Notes: generated from the sequence alone by a model not told the origin. DNA of 64,000 bases from an uncultured Oscillospiraceae bacterium (GCA_910588135.1 CAJUOT010000004.1:1-64000); one strand, 5' to 3'; numbered from the stretch's first letter, positions 32,258-40,655 are shown. Translations and numbers: made by a program.

Positions 32258-32433
32258 CGGCGCTGCGCAAGCTCAGGCGCAAAACCGTGGGCCCCGCTTG
32301 GCTTCCGTGTCTGGAGACAGGCGGCAGCGCAAATAGGGGGGAGCCAGTCGAAAGCCGCGTGCGCCGGAAGGGATATAACCAGAAGCCAAGGGAGCGCCCC
32401 ACAGGGCCCCGGCCCTCGCTGTGAGAGAGAAAG
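32258..32433 (-). repeat. Partial family A repeat
   Basis: Contains GGCGGCAGCGCAAATAGGGG and GTGCGCCGGAAGG, which match the right half of family A (GGCGGCAGCGCCAATAGGGG, GCGCGCCGGAAGG). The left hairpin half is absent. No gene. Confidence 0.5.
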
Positions 32434-32465
32434 CAAGCCCCCGTCGGAAGACGGGGGCTTGTTTT
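32434..32465. terminator. Terminator, probably the original aspS terminator
   Basis: CAAGCCCCCGTC-GGAA-GACGGGGGCTTG-TTTT. It lies directly behind the displaced aspS 3' end, not behind the present aspS stop codon. Confidence 0.85.
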
Positions 32466-32538
32466 ATTCTTCCTCTTTCGCGGTGACCGCGATGTTCAGC
32501 TCGTCCAACTGCTTCTGCTCCACGGTGGACGGTGCGCC
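32464..32538 (-). pseudogene. Second, displaced copy of the aspS 3' end
   Basis: Encodes GAPSTVEQKQLDELNIAV then TAKEEE and TAA; the real aspS ends TAKEEA. Nearly all of the 75 bases match, with mostly synonymous changes. It keeps the terminator, so it is probably the ancestral end of aspS. Confidence 0.82.
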
Positions 32539-32540
32539 CT

Positions 32541-32690
32541 CGTCGCCGCAAGCTCCATATCCCTCGCTCCCGCCTTTGGCGGGAGCTCGCTCATTGCGCT
32601 GCGGCTCCGCTCCCCACAAAAGCTGAGGTGCGCTTTTGCGGGGACCCCATTAAAAGCGGCTTTGCGGGGGCCCCGGTGATGGGCGTTTGG
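32541..32690 (-). repeat. Family B repeat copy B3 between two aspS ends
   Basis: On the minus strand: GGGGTCCCCGCAAAAGCGC...GCTTTTGTGGGGA, GCGGAGCCGCAGCG, CTCCCGCC-AAA-GGCGGGAG, GAGGGATATGGAGCTTGC. A second GGGGCCCCCGCAAAGCCGC segment adjoins it. No gene. Confidence 0.7.
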
Positions 32691-32691
32691 A

Positions 32692-34470
32692 TTACGCTTC
32701 CTCTTTCGCGGTGACCGCGATATTCAGTTCATCCAACTGCTTCTGTTCCACGGTGGACGGTGCGCCCATCATTAAATCCTGGGCCCGCTGGTTCATGGGG
32801 AAGGGGATGACCTCGCGGATGGACTCCTCGCCGGTGAGCAGCATGATCATCCGGTCCACCCCGGGGGCGGCGCCCGCGTGGGGGGGCGCGCCGTAGGTGA
32901 AGGCGTTGTACATGGCGGGGAACTTGGCCTTCACGTCGGCCTCGCCCAGGCGCACCAGCTCGAAGGCCTTCACCATGATCTCTGGGTCGTGGTTGCGCAC
33001 CGCGCCGGAGGCGGTCTCATAGCCGTTGCACACCAGGTCGTACTGGAACGCGGTGATGGTCAGCGGGTCAACCTCCCCCGCCGCTGCCTTTTGGAGGATG
33101 TCCAGCCCGCCGTTGGGCATGGAGAAGGGGTTGTGGCAGAATTCCAGTTCGCCGCTCTCCTCGCCGACCTCGTACATGGGGAAGTCCACGATCCAGCAGA
33201 ACTGGTACTGCTCCTTGTCCATGTGGCTTGGGCAGAAGGCCCCCAGCTTGCTGCGCAGCACCCCGGCGGTCTTCTGGGCGGCGGCCAGCCTGCCCGCCGC
33301 CAGCCCCACGAAGCACCCGGGTGTCAGCCCCAGGGCCTTGACTACCTCGTCCTTGATGGGCTGGACGAACTTGGCGATGCCGCCCACGATCTCCCCGCCC
33401 TCGTCATAGCGGAACCAGTAGGCTTTCTCCCCCGCCTGCACCTCCACGTCCGCGCACAGCTTGTCGATCTGCTTCCGGGTGCCCTCGAAGCCGGTGACCA
33501 CAATGGCCTTGACGGTGTTCCCCTCGAAGGGGGCGAAGCCGCAGCCGGACAGGGCGCCGGTGGCGTCCTGGATGAGCAGGTCGATGCGCAGGTCGGGCTT
33601 GTCGGTGCCGTAGAGCTCCATGGCGTCGTTGAACTTGATGCGCCGGAAGGGGGCGGGGGTGACCCGGTCATACAGGCCGTACTGCCGGAATACCGGCACC
33701 AGCACCCGTTCCAGCACGGCCAGCACGTCCTCCTGGGTGGCGAAGGACATCTCCATGTCCAGCTGGTAGAACTCGCCGGGGGTGCGGTCGCCCCGGGCGT
33801 CCTCGTCCCGGAAGCAGGGGGCGATCTGGAAGTACTTGTCGAAGCCGGAGGCCATCAGCAGCTGCTTGAACTGCTGGGGGGCCTGGGGCAGGGCGTAGAA
33901 CCTGCCCGGGTGCTTGCGGGAGGGGACGAGGTAGTCCCTGGCCCCCTCGGGGGAGGAGGCGGTGAGGATGGGGGTGGTGATCTCCAAAAACCCCTCGCCG
34001 ATCATGGCGGCGCGCAGGGCGGCCACCACGTTGGAGCGCAGGATGATGTTTTGCTTCACTTCGGGGTTGCGCAGGTCGAGATAGCGGTATTTGAGCCGGG
34101 TGGCCTCGTCCGCCTCCCGGGAGCGGCTGATGGGGAAGGGCAGTTCGTTGTGGCGGCAGCGGCCCAGCACCTCAATTTTGGCGGGCACCACCTCGATGTC
34201 GCCGGTGGGCATATTGGGGTTCTTGCTGTCCCGCTCCCGGACCACGCCCTCGACGGAGATGGTGGACTCCTTGTTCAGCCCCTTCACGGCGGCCAGTGTT
34301 TCCCCGGTCTCCAGCACCACCTGGGTGGCGCCGTAGAAGTCCCGGAGCACCAGGAAGGCCAGGGTCTGCCCCACCTCCCGGACGTTCTCCATCCAGCCCA
34401 CCAGCTTCACCTGCTGTCCCACGTGCTCCAGGCGCAGGTCATTGCAGGTGTGGGTACGCGATTGAACCAT
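32692..34470 (-). CDS. aspS: Aspartyl-tRNA synthetase
   Basis: 592 aa. An OB-fold anticodon-binding domain (HVGQQVKLVGWMENVREVG) is followed by the class II core with FLEITTPIL, FYALPQAPQQFKQLLM, FRDEDARGDRTPGEFYQLD and the motif 3 region GAAPGVDRMIMLL. The GAD insertion lies in between. The ATG follows TTGGAG; a TTG 15 bases upstream overlaps that RBS. It is downstream of hisS in the same direction, with two unrelated membrane proteins between them. Its 3' end is duplicated 228 bp downstream. Confidence 0.98.
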   Translation of the reverse strand: MVQSRTHTCNDLRLEHVGQQVKLVGWMENVREVGQTLAFLVLRDFYGATQVVLETGETLAAVKGLNKESTISVEGVVRERDSKNPNMPTGDIEVVPAKIEVLGRCRHNELPFPISRSREADEATRLKYRYLDLRNPEVKQNIILRSNVVAALRAAMIGEGFLEITTPILTASSPEGARDYLVPSRKHPGRFYALPQAPQQFKQLLMASGFDKYFQIAPCFRDEDARGDRTPGEFYQLDMEMSFATQEDVLAVLERVLVPVFRQYGLYDRVTPAPFRRIKFNDAMELYGTDKPDLRIDLLIQDATGALSGCGFAPFEGNTVKAIVVTGFEGTRKQIDKLCADVEVQAGEKAYWFRYDEGGEIVGGIAKFVQPIKDEVVKALGLTPGCFVGLAAGRLAAAQKTAGVLRSKLGAFCPSHMDKEQYQFCWIVDFPMYEVGEESGELEFCHNPFSMPNGGLDILQKAAAGEVDPLTITAFQYDLVCNGYETASGAVRNHDPEIMVKAFELVRLGEADVKAKFPAMYNAFTYGAPPHAGAAPGVDRMIMLLTGEESIREVIPFPMNQRAQDLMMGAPSTVEQKQLDELNIAVTAKEEA

Positions 34471-34509
34471 GATAATCAACTCCAATTCGTAATATTGCAG
34501 AAATATACT

Positions 34510-34977
34510 TCAATTTGTATTCAAAAGCTGTTCCGCCGCATCTTCGAACCCGGCGGTTGGAACATAGGGATTCCACCGTCCGTCTTTTCCCGGAACCCAA
34601 AGGGCGTTTCCGTCCCAGTAGGCGGTATAGGTGACAACGCAGCCCTCGCACCGTTGGAATATCACGCCCGCCCCGGAGGGCCGGGCGTTCCGCGCCCTGC
34701 GGTAGCGGCTGGTCTCCAGCAGTGCCGTGATCTCGTCAGTCAGCGGTTCCTTCCAGGTGTGAGATGCCCCATCCGCTGTCGGGGGCTCGCCGCTCCAGCC
34801 ATAGGAGAGCGCCCGCGCCGGCACAGGGACAAATTCCACGCCCCCCGTTCGGTCTCCCAGCTGGTCAAACGTCAGACTGGGTGTGGACAGACGACCCCAG
34901 ACAACCCATACAACGGCGACCATCGCCGCCAGAATCGCGGCGGCTATGGCGCGCTTTTTTAAAACCAGCCCCCTCAC
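34510..34977 (-). CDS. Membrane-anchored protein, 155 aa
   Basis: A GTG start after AGGAGGG, one base beyond the stop of the gene upstream. An N-terminal transmembrane helix (AIAAAILAAMVAVVWVVW) is followed by an outer domain with two cysteines close together (RCEGC) and many tryptophans and tyrosines (YTAYWDGNALWVPG). No family recognised. The gene overlaps long antisense frames that should be ignored. Confidence 0.7.
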   Translation of the reverse strand: MRGLVLKKRAIAAAILAAMVAVVWVVWGRLSTPSLTFDQLGDRTGGVEFVPVPARALSYGWSGEPPTADGASHTWKEPLTDEITALLETSRYRRARNARPSGAGVIFQRCEGCVVTYTAYWDGNALWVPGKDGRWNPYVPTAGFEDAAEQLLNTN

Positions 34978-34978
34978 C

Positions 34979-35473
34979 TCAACCCTCCTGGAATGTCCCA
35001 TACGCCTGGATAATCCGGGCCAGTTCCTCATACAGCCCCTGGTCGGTGTAGTAGAAGCCGCTGCTGAAATACACCTGCCCGTTGCCGTAGACGGAGGGAG
35101 TCTCCCAGTGGGGATTCCGCAGCACCATGGACAGGTGGACGCTGCCCCTCGGGTCGTCAATGGAGTAGCCGTCTTGGAAAGGGAGAAACAGGTTGCCCAG
35201 GCTGGCCCGGTAGGAGTGGCCGTCAAAAGCCCGGGTGACGGCCTCGATAGCCGCCCCCTCCGCCTGGTCCGCGTCCATCTTCCAGACATCGAAGCCGAAA
35301 TCCTCCGCCGACCGCCAATAGGAGGCGACGTTGGAGGCGGCCAGGCTGGTGATCTCCTCATTTTGCGCGCCCGCGATGTCCCGCCAGCTCCTGGGCCGGG
35401 TGTACCACAGGCAGAACGCGGCGAGGACGGCCAGCGCCGCGCCCGCGGCAATCGGCCATTTCCACTTTTTCAT
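34979..35473 (-). CDS. Membrane-anchored protein, 164 aa
   Basis: The start is the second ATG (MKKWKWPIAAG), seven bases after GAAAGAGG; the first ATG touches the RBS. An N-terminal helix (IAAGAALAVLAAFCLWY) anchors an outer domain with VWKMDADQAEGAAIEAVTRAF and FSSGFYYTDQGLYEEL. It forms a coupled pair with the 155-aa gene. Together they interrupt the hisS-aspS order. Function unknown. Confidence 0.72.
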   Translation of the reverse strand: MKKWKWPIAAGAALAVLAAFCLWYTRPRSWRDIAGAQNEEITSLAASNVASYWRSAEDFGFDVWKMDADQAEGAAIEAVTRAFDGHSYRASLGNLFLPFQDGYSIDDPRGSVHLSMVLRNPHWETPSVYGNGQVYFSSGFYYTDQGLYEELARIIQAYGTFQEG

Positions 35474-35529
35474 GCGCATACCTCTTTCCAGTTTGTAATA
35501 TCAGGCGGGGATACAGCGGATTGTTATTG

Positions 35530-36894
35530 TCAGTCCTTCTCCCGGATGGGCGCGGCGTTCCGCCCCTCCTCCAGGGCGGCCAGCACGGCGGAGGCCGCCT
35601 CCCCCGCGTCCAGCAGCCTCTGCTCCCCGGTGGCCATGTCCTTCAGGGACACCTTGGACTGCTTGATCTCGTCCTCCCCCAGGAATGCGGCGAAGGGCAC
35701 CCCCAGCTTGTCGGCGTAAGCCATCTTCTGCTTGAACTTTTTCTGCTCGGTGTACAGCTGGGCCCGCACGCCCGCCCCCCGCAGCCGGGTGGCGAAGGCG
35801 ATGGCGGGGGAGAGGTCGTCCGTCATGGGCAGGATGAGCACGTCGGCGGGGGCGGTGACGAGCTGGTCGTTGAGCAGGCCCTGCTCCTCCAGCACGTAGA
35901 ACAGCCGGGTGAGGCCGATGGAGATGCCCACGCCGGGGAGTTGTTTATCGGTGTAATATTCCGCCAGGTTGTCATACCGCCCGCCGGAACAGATGGAGCC
36001 GATCTCGGGGTGGCCGGTCATGAAGGTCTCGTACACGGTGCCGGTGTAGTAGTCCAGCCCCCGGGCAATGGTCAGGTCCACCGCGAATTTCTCCTCGGGC
36101 ACGCCAAAGGCCCCCAGGTATTTCACCACGGTGGACAGCTCGTCCAGCCCCTGGTCGAAGAGCTCGTGCCGCCCGCGGTACGCCTCCAGGGAATCAAGAA
36201 CCGTTTTATTACTGCCCGTAATGGAAATGAACTTCAAAATCTCGTCCGCCTGCTCAAGGGTGAGGCCGGTCTCCTCCCCGGTGAGCAGCTCCCGCACCTT
36301 GTCCCCGCCGATCTTGGGCAGCTTGTCCACGGTGCGCATCACGGCCCCGGCCTGATCCGACAGGCCCAGCATGGCGTAAAACCCGTTGAGGATTTTCCGG
36401 TTGTTCACCCGGATCTGGAAGTGTTTCAGCCCCAGGCTGGTGAAGGTCTGGAAGATGATGGCGGGGATCTCCGCCTCGTTGACGATGTCCAGCTTTCCGT
36501 CGCCGATCACGTCAATGTCCGCCTGATAGAACTCCCGGAACCGGCCCCGCTGGGCCCGCTCCCCCCGGTATACCTTGCCGATCTGGAACCGGCGGAAGGG
36601 GAAGGACAGCTGGCTGTAGTGCAGGGCCACGTACTTGGCCAGGGGCACGGTGAGGTCGAAGCGCAGGGACAGGTCGCTGTCCCCCTTGGTGAAGCGGTAG
36701 ATCTGCTTCTCCGTCTCGCCCCCGGCCTTGGCCAGCAGCACCTCGCTGGCCTCGATGACCGGGGTGTCCAGGGGGGTGAAGCCGTACAGGGCATAGGAGC
36801 GGCGCAGCAGCTCCGTCATCCGCTCGAACTGCGCCTGGGGCGCGGGGAGCAGCTCCATGAACCCGGACAGGGTGCGGGGTTTTTGTTTCGCCAT
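35530..36894 (-). CDS. hisS: Histidyl-tRNA synthetase
   Basis: 454 aa. Class II motifs are present: GFTPLDTPVIE, FRRFQIGKVYRGERAQRGRFREF (motif 2), the histidine signature RGLDYYTGTVYE, and motif 3 GVGISIGLTRLF. The C-terminal anticodon domain starts near 345 (DVLILPM). RBS GAAAGGAGA. A T-box leader controls the operon from upstream of the preceding gene. Confidence 0.98.
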   Translation of the reverse strand: MAKQKPRTLSGFMELLPAPQAQFERMTELLRRSYALYGFTPLDTPVIEASEVLLAKAGGETEKQIYRFTKGDSDLSLRFDLTVPLAKYVALHYSQLSFPFRRFQIGKVYRGERAQRGRFREFYQADIDVIGDGKLDIVNEAEIPAIIFQTFTSLGLKHFQIRVNNRKILNGFYAMLGLSDQAGAVMRTVDKLPKIGGDKVRELLTGEETGLTLEQADEILKFISITGSNKTVLDSLEAYRGRHELFDQGLDELSTVVKYLGAFGVPEEKFAVDLTIARGLDYYTGTVYETFMTGHPEIGSICSGGRYDNLAEYYTDKQLPGVGISIGLTRLFYVLEEQGLLNDQLVTAPADVLILPMTDDLSPAIAFATRLRGAGVRAQLYTEQKKFKQKMAYADKLGVPFAAFLGEDEIKQSKVSLKDMATGEQRLLDAGEAASAVLAALEEGRNAAPIREKD

Positions 36895-36921
36895 GGTGGT
36901 TTCTCCTTTCGGTATATGCGC

Positions 36922-37560
36922 TCACAGCGCCAGCGCCTGGGCCAGGAAGCGGATCAAGCGCTCCCGGTATTGGCCCAGCATGATGTTTTCTTGCTGGGAA
37001 TCATATTTGTTGTTTCCCTGGTGGACAAAATAGGTCAGTGTGTTCCGGTTCAGCGAGATGGAATCCAGGGGCCATCCCATGTGCCGCTCCTTGGCGGGCT
37101 TGTCCACCAGATAAAAGGCGCTCTGCCGGGTGGCCTCGCTGTCCTCCATGAAGGAGGATATGGTTCCGCGGCTGTAGACGGCGATTCCGTCCAGGTAATA
37201 GGCCAGCACCTTTCCGCCCAGGGAGTGGACCAGCTGGGTGTAATATTGGATCATCTCTTCATCATCCAGCCGAGGGCCCCCGCTGGGGGTTCTGACGTTC
37301 AGCCCCGGCTGGCGGCTGTCGTCCATCGGCAGGCCGTCGAAATACAGCCCGGAATCGTTGCAGATCACCGTGTCGAAGTATCTTCCGTAAAACGCGGCCT
37401 TGAGGATGGCGTTTTCCTCCGGCGTGGTTCCCCGCTCTGCCGGCTCCTCTGCAATGCCCAGGCCGCCCAAAGTGCAGAATTCCACGTCGTAGGCGGCCAG
37501 CAGCGCCTCAAAGCGGGACACCTTGGATGGGTTGGTCGTTCCAATCAGTATTTTTTTCAA
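36922..37560 (-). CDS. Ham1/RdgB-like non-canonical purine NTP pyrophosphatase
   Basis: 212 aa from a TTG start after GGAGG; a longer frame would begin inside the T-box leader. ILIGTTNPSKVSRFEALL at the N-terminus and VICNDSGLYFDGLP in the middle match the Ham1/RdgB fold, which hydrolyses ITP, dITP and XTP. The rest is divergent from standard RdgB, so substrate is uncertain. It is the first coding gene after the T-box and is followed by hisS. Confidence 0.75.
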   Translation of the reverse strand: MKKILIGTTNPSKVSRFEALLAAYDVEFCTLGGLGIAEEPAERGTTPEENAILKAAFYGRYFDTVICNDSGLYFDGLPMDDSRQPGLNVRTPSGGPRLDDEEMIQYYTQLVHSLGGKVLAYYLDGIAVYSRGTISSFMEDSEATRQSAFYLVDKPAKERHMGWPLDSISLNRNTLTYFVHQGNNKYDSQQENIMLGQYRERLIRFLAQALAL

Positions 37561-37576
37561 AAGACCGCCTCCAGGC

Positions 37577-37850
37577 AAAAAAATGCTCTCCCCCCACAGC
37601 TTATGGGACGAGAGCGTTTTTTGCAAACACTTCGTGGTGCCACCCACATTCGGCGGGCACAGCCCACCCTTTGGCCTTCTGGTGCGGGAAGGGGACCGGC
37701 CCGTCTCCGGGCCCGCTCAGCCGGCGTCTTTCCCGTCCCCCTGCCGTAAGCGCTTCCAGCCATGGCGCTTTTCTCTGTCCGGCGGCGCGGGCGGTACTCA
37801 TCCGGCCTCAACGCGGCGTATTCAATTGCGGATCTGATTACACTTTTAAG
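37577..37850 (-). promoter_or_regulatory. T-box riboswitch leader of the Ham1-hisS operon
   Basis: The T-box core reads AATGTGGGTGGCACCACG (37650-37633), and a terminator follows, GCTCTCGTCCC...GGGGGGAGAGC with seven T (37615-37577). Stem I signatures (GAGTA, CAGAGA) lie upstream near 37800-37770. T-boxes sense uncharged tRNA and open transcription. The specifier is not certain: GAAAGAC places a GAC (Asp) codon at 37728-37726, which would suit an operon reaching aspS, but I could not fold the stem reliably. Confidence 0.88.
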
Positions 37851-38251
37851 GGCGCGGTGGGGTGGCTGATGAGCCGCCAGTCCAAATCGCCCCGGGCCAG
37901 ACCGTGGATGAGCATTTCAGCGGTGGCGGAGTTGGTGGCCACGGGGACGTTATGCTGGTCGCACAGGTTGATGATATAGCTCACGTCCTGGTCCAGGTCG
38001 TCGGAGGTGGGGTCGTTGAAAAACAGCACCATGTCGATCTCGTCGTAGGCGATGCGGGCGCCGATCTGCTGGGCTCCGCCCTGGGCGTGGGCCAGGAACA
38101 GCTGGACGGGCAGGCCGGTGGCCTCCGCCACCTGCCGGCCGGTGTTGCTGGTGGCGCATACCGTGTGTTTGGACAGAATCCCGCAATAGGCGATGCAGAA
38201 TTGGACCATCAGCTCTTTTTTGTTGTCGTGGCTCATCAGGGCAATATTCAT
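37838..38251 (-). CDS. mgsA: Methylglyoxal synthase
   Basis: 137 aa. MNIALMSHDNKKELMVQF, ATSNTGRQVAEATGL, AHAQGGAQQIGARIA and MVLFFNDP are typical of MgsA. The enzyme turns dihydroxyacetone phosphate into methylglyoxal and phosphate, a bypass when phosphate is short. The ATG follows AAAGGA. Its 3' end may hold the promoter of the T-box leader. Confidence 0.96.
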   Translation of the reverse strand: MNIALMSHDNKKELMVQFCIAYCGILSKHTVCATSNTGRQVAEATGLPVQLFLAHAQGGAQQIGARIAYDEIDMVLFFNDPTSDDLDQDVSYIINLCDQHNVPVATNSATAEMLIHGLARGDLDWRLISHPTAPLKV

Positions 38252-38285
38252 GGGGATCGTCCTTTCTTCGGGGTGGGCCCTGGGG

Positions 38286-39017
38286 TCACCGGATGCGCAG
38301 CAGCGGCACCCGCTGGCCCAGAAGGCGTTTGGCGATGTTGAGATAGGCTGGGGCGGCCCCCTTGTGGGCGGACAGCACCAGCGGCACGCCGGCGGCGGTG
38401 GCCAGGGTGACGGCGGGGTCCTCCGGGACAACGCCCAGCAGGGGCAGGCCGGCGGTGTCCATGGCGTTGTCGATGGAGGTGCGCAGCTGGGAGATGAGCT
38501 TGGGCTGCACCCGGTTCATCACCAGATGGAGCTGGGGCAGGCTGTGGAGCTCCGCCACCGTCCGCTGGGCGTCCCGCAGGGCGGCGGGGTCCACGGCGGA
38601 CACCACCACGGCCCGGTCGGCCGCGGCGATGGCCAGCTGGAAGCCGTCCCCCAGCCCGGCGGGGGAGTCCATAAAGACAAAATCAAAGACCTCTTTGGCC
38701 TCGTCCACCACAGCGCGGAACCGCTCCCGGTCCAGCGCCTCGGTGCCCAGGGGGGCGGTGAGCAGGTAGAGGCCCCGAATCTCGGGCTGTTCCACCGCCG
38801 CGCCCAGCAGGGAGCAGCGGTATGCCATCACATCGGAGAAGTCCATCACCGCCCGGTCGGACAGGCCCAGGGCCAGATCCAGGTCCCGCAGGCCGATGTC
38901 GGTGTCGATGCACAGCACCCGGCGGCCCAGCGCCGCCAGACAGGACGCCACCCCCGCGGTGAGGGAGGTCTTTCCGGTGCCGCCCTTTCCCGATGTGACC
39001 ATGATGGCGGTTCCCAT
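38286..39017 (-). CDS. minD: MinD/ParA-like P-loop ATPase
   Basis: 243 aa. The deviant Walker A SGKGGTGKTSL at residues 9-19 and CIDTDIGLRDLDLALGL are MinD-like. FVFMDSPAGLGDGF and VVVSAVDPAALRDAQR follow. The usual C-terminal amphipathic membrane helix is represented by a weakly basic stretch (LNIAKRLLGQRVPLLRIR). No minC or minE lies nearby, so a role in septum placement is likely but not certain. RBS GGAAGGAGG. Confidence 0.85.
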   Translation of the reverse strand: MGTAIMVTSGKGGTGKTSLTAGVASCLAALGRRVLCIDTDIGLRDLDLALGLSDRAVMDFSDVMAYRCSLLGAAVEQPEIRGLYLLTAPLGTEALDRERFRAVVDEAKEVFDFVFMDSPAGLGDGFQLAIAAADRAVVVSAVDPAALRDAQRTVAELHSLPQLHLVMNRVQPKLISQLRTSIDNAMDTAGLPLLGVVPEDPAVTLATAAGVPLVLSAHKGAAPAYLNIAKRLLGQRVPLLRIR

Positions 39018-39137
39018 GGGACGCCTCCTTCCGACTTACCCAAAATCATATCATCTTCTTGTGAAAATTGCAATAAAATTTTCGCAAATATTGAAAATAC
39101 TTCCGCAAATATCCACTTGGACCCACGAGGCGGCCGT

Positions 39138-39848
39138 TTATAGCGGCGACTTCTGCATTTTTGCCCAGCGCCGGGGGTACTTGGCCGGGGTGGGGGCGGT
39201 TTTTTTCACCACCACCACCCGGTGGACCGCGTCCGTGCCGGGGACGGCGTAGTCGCGGCACGGTTCCACCGCTCCGCCCAGCAGGCGGATGGCGGGCAGG
39301 GCGGCGTCAAGCTCCCCGTCGCAGCGGCCCTTCATGGCGAGGAAATACCCGCCGGGCTTGACAAAGGGCAGGCACAGCTCGGCCAGGAGCCGCAGGCTGG
39401 CCACCGCCCTGGCCGAGGCGAAGTCGAACCGTTCCCGGAAGGCGGGGTCGAGCCCCGCCTCCTCGGCGCGGGCGTGGACGGTGTCCAGCCCCTCCAGGCC
39501 CAGCCGGAGCCCCGTCTCCTCCAGCCAGTCCAGCCGTTTGTTCAGGCTGTCCAGCAGGGTGACGCGCAGGGAGGGGACCAGAATCTTCAGCGCCATGCCG
39601 GGAAAACCCGCCCCGGTGCCCACGTCAATCAGGGATTTGCCTTCAAAATCGGCGCAGTTCAGCAGGGCGGCGCAGTCCAGCATATGCAGGCTGGCCACGT
39701 CCCCGGGCTGGGTGATGGCGGTGAGGTTCATCACCCGGTTTTTTTCCAGCAGCAGCTCCCCATACCGGGCCAGCAGGGCGGGGGCGTCCCGGGGCACGCG
39801 CCCCGCCAGCCCCAGCTGCGCCAGGCCGGAGCAGATCAGCGCCTCCAT
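39138..39848 (-). CDS. rsmG: 16S rRNA (guanine-N7) methyltransferase RsmG
   Basis: 236 aa. KNRVMNLTAIT, LIDVGTGAGFPGMALKI and VHARAEEAG, then FDFASARAVASL, are RsmG/GidB motifs; it uses SAM to methylate a guanine near the decoding site. RBS GGAGG. In many Firmicutes it adjoins mnmG and noc; here it is 6 kb from noc and on the other side of dnaA from khpB. Confidence 0.96.
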   Translation of the reverse strand: MEALICSGLAQLGLAGRVPRDAPALLARYGELLLEKNRVMNLTAITQPGDVASLHMLDCAALLNCADFEGKSLIDVGTGAGFPGMALKILVPSLRVTLLDSLNKRLDWLEETGLRLGLEGLDTVHARAEEAGLDPAFRERFDFASARAVASLRLLAELCLPFVKPGGYFLAMKGRCDGELDAALPAIRLLGGAVEPCRDYAVPGTDAVHRVVVVKKTAPTPAKYPRRWAKMQKSPL

Positions 39849-39851
39849 GGC

Positions 39852-40184
39852 TCAGCCTCCAAGCGCCGCCAGCAGGGCGGGCACGCCCAGGGCCAGCCCC
39901 AGCACGGTTCCGGCGGCGCAGCCCAGGAGGGCCAGCACGCCGCCCGCCCGCCCCCCGGGGAGGGCCCCCGTCTTGAGGCGGCGGATGATCACCACCCCCA
40001 GGGCGGCGCACACCGGCACCAGGAACAGGGGGAAGGTGCCGGGCAGCTCCCGCCCCCCGGTGAACAGGGTGAAGTTGAGGATGAACAGCAGCATGAGCAC
40101 GTAGGCCACGCCCATCCAGGCGGCGGCCCGCTTTTCAAAGGGGGCAAAGGTAAAGCTTTCTTTGCTTTGTCCACTATCCGACAT
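39852..40184 (-). CDS. Small membrane protein, 110 aa
   Basis: The start is the ATG after AAGGAGAAC; an extension of 14 codons has no RBS. Three hydrophobic segments: about 24-42 (GVAYVLMLLFILNFTLF), 51-68 (LFLVPVCAALGVVII), and 83-107. The stop is three bases before rsmG, so the two are co-transcribed. Not recognised. Confidence 0.75.
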   Translation of the reverse strand: MSDSGQSKESFTFAPFEKRAAAWMGVAYVLMLLFILNFTLFTGGRELPGTFPLFLVPVCAALGVVIIRRLKTGALPGGRAGGVLALLGCAAGTVLGLALGVPALLAALGG

Positions 40185-40238
40185 ATTGTTCTCCTTGTCA
40201 CGTTTCGCCTGCTCGCGACGGCTCAAACGCTTCGCTTC

Positions 40239-40640
40239 TCAGCCATTTTGCCGCTCCTTTAATAAGTCCCGGATTTCCGTGAGCAGCTTCTCCTCGTTGG
40301 AGGGCGCGGGCGGGGCGGAGGGGGCCTCCTCCTTCTTGCGGTGGAGCTTGTTCAGCCCCTTCACCAGACAGAACACCACGAAGGCCATCACCAGGAAGTT
40401 GAGCACGGAGGTGAGGAAGCTGCCCAGCAGCAGCTCCCCGCCGCCGGGCAGGCGGAAGGCCAGCGACCCAGCCAGCGCCGTCCCGTCCCCGGCGAACATG
40501 CCCAGCAGGGGGTTGATGATGCAGTCGATGAGGGAGGTGATGATTCCGTTGAACGCCCCGCCGATGATGACGCCCACCGCCATGTCCATCACGTTGCCCC
40601 GGGCGATGAACTGCTTGAATTCGTTCAGAAACTTTTTCAT
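40239..40640 (-). CDS. mscL: Large-conductance mechanosensitive channel
   Basis: 133 aa. EFKQFIARGNVMDMAVGVIIGGAFNGIITSL is the conserved first helix, and FLTSVLNFLVMAFVVFCLVKGLNKL the second; the tail KLLTEIRDLLKERQ is the cytoplasmic helix bundle. It opens on membrane tension and releases solutes during osmotic downshift. Confidence 0.97.
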   Translation of the reverse strand: MKKFLNEFKQFIARGNVMDMAVGVIIGGAFNGIITSLIDCIINPLLGMFAGDGTALAGSLAFRLPGGGELLLGSFLTSVLNFLVMAFVVFCLVKGLNKLHRKKEEAPSAPPAPSNEEKLLTEIRDLLKERQNG

Positions 40641-40655
40641 TGGTGCAGCCCTTTC

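Noticed and set aside
34978..35451. Long extension of the 155-aa gene into the neighbouring gene
   Set aside because: Out-of-frame overlap with the 164-aa gene; a GTG with RBS right after that gene's stop is the better start.
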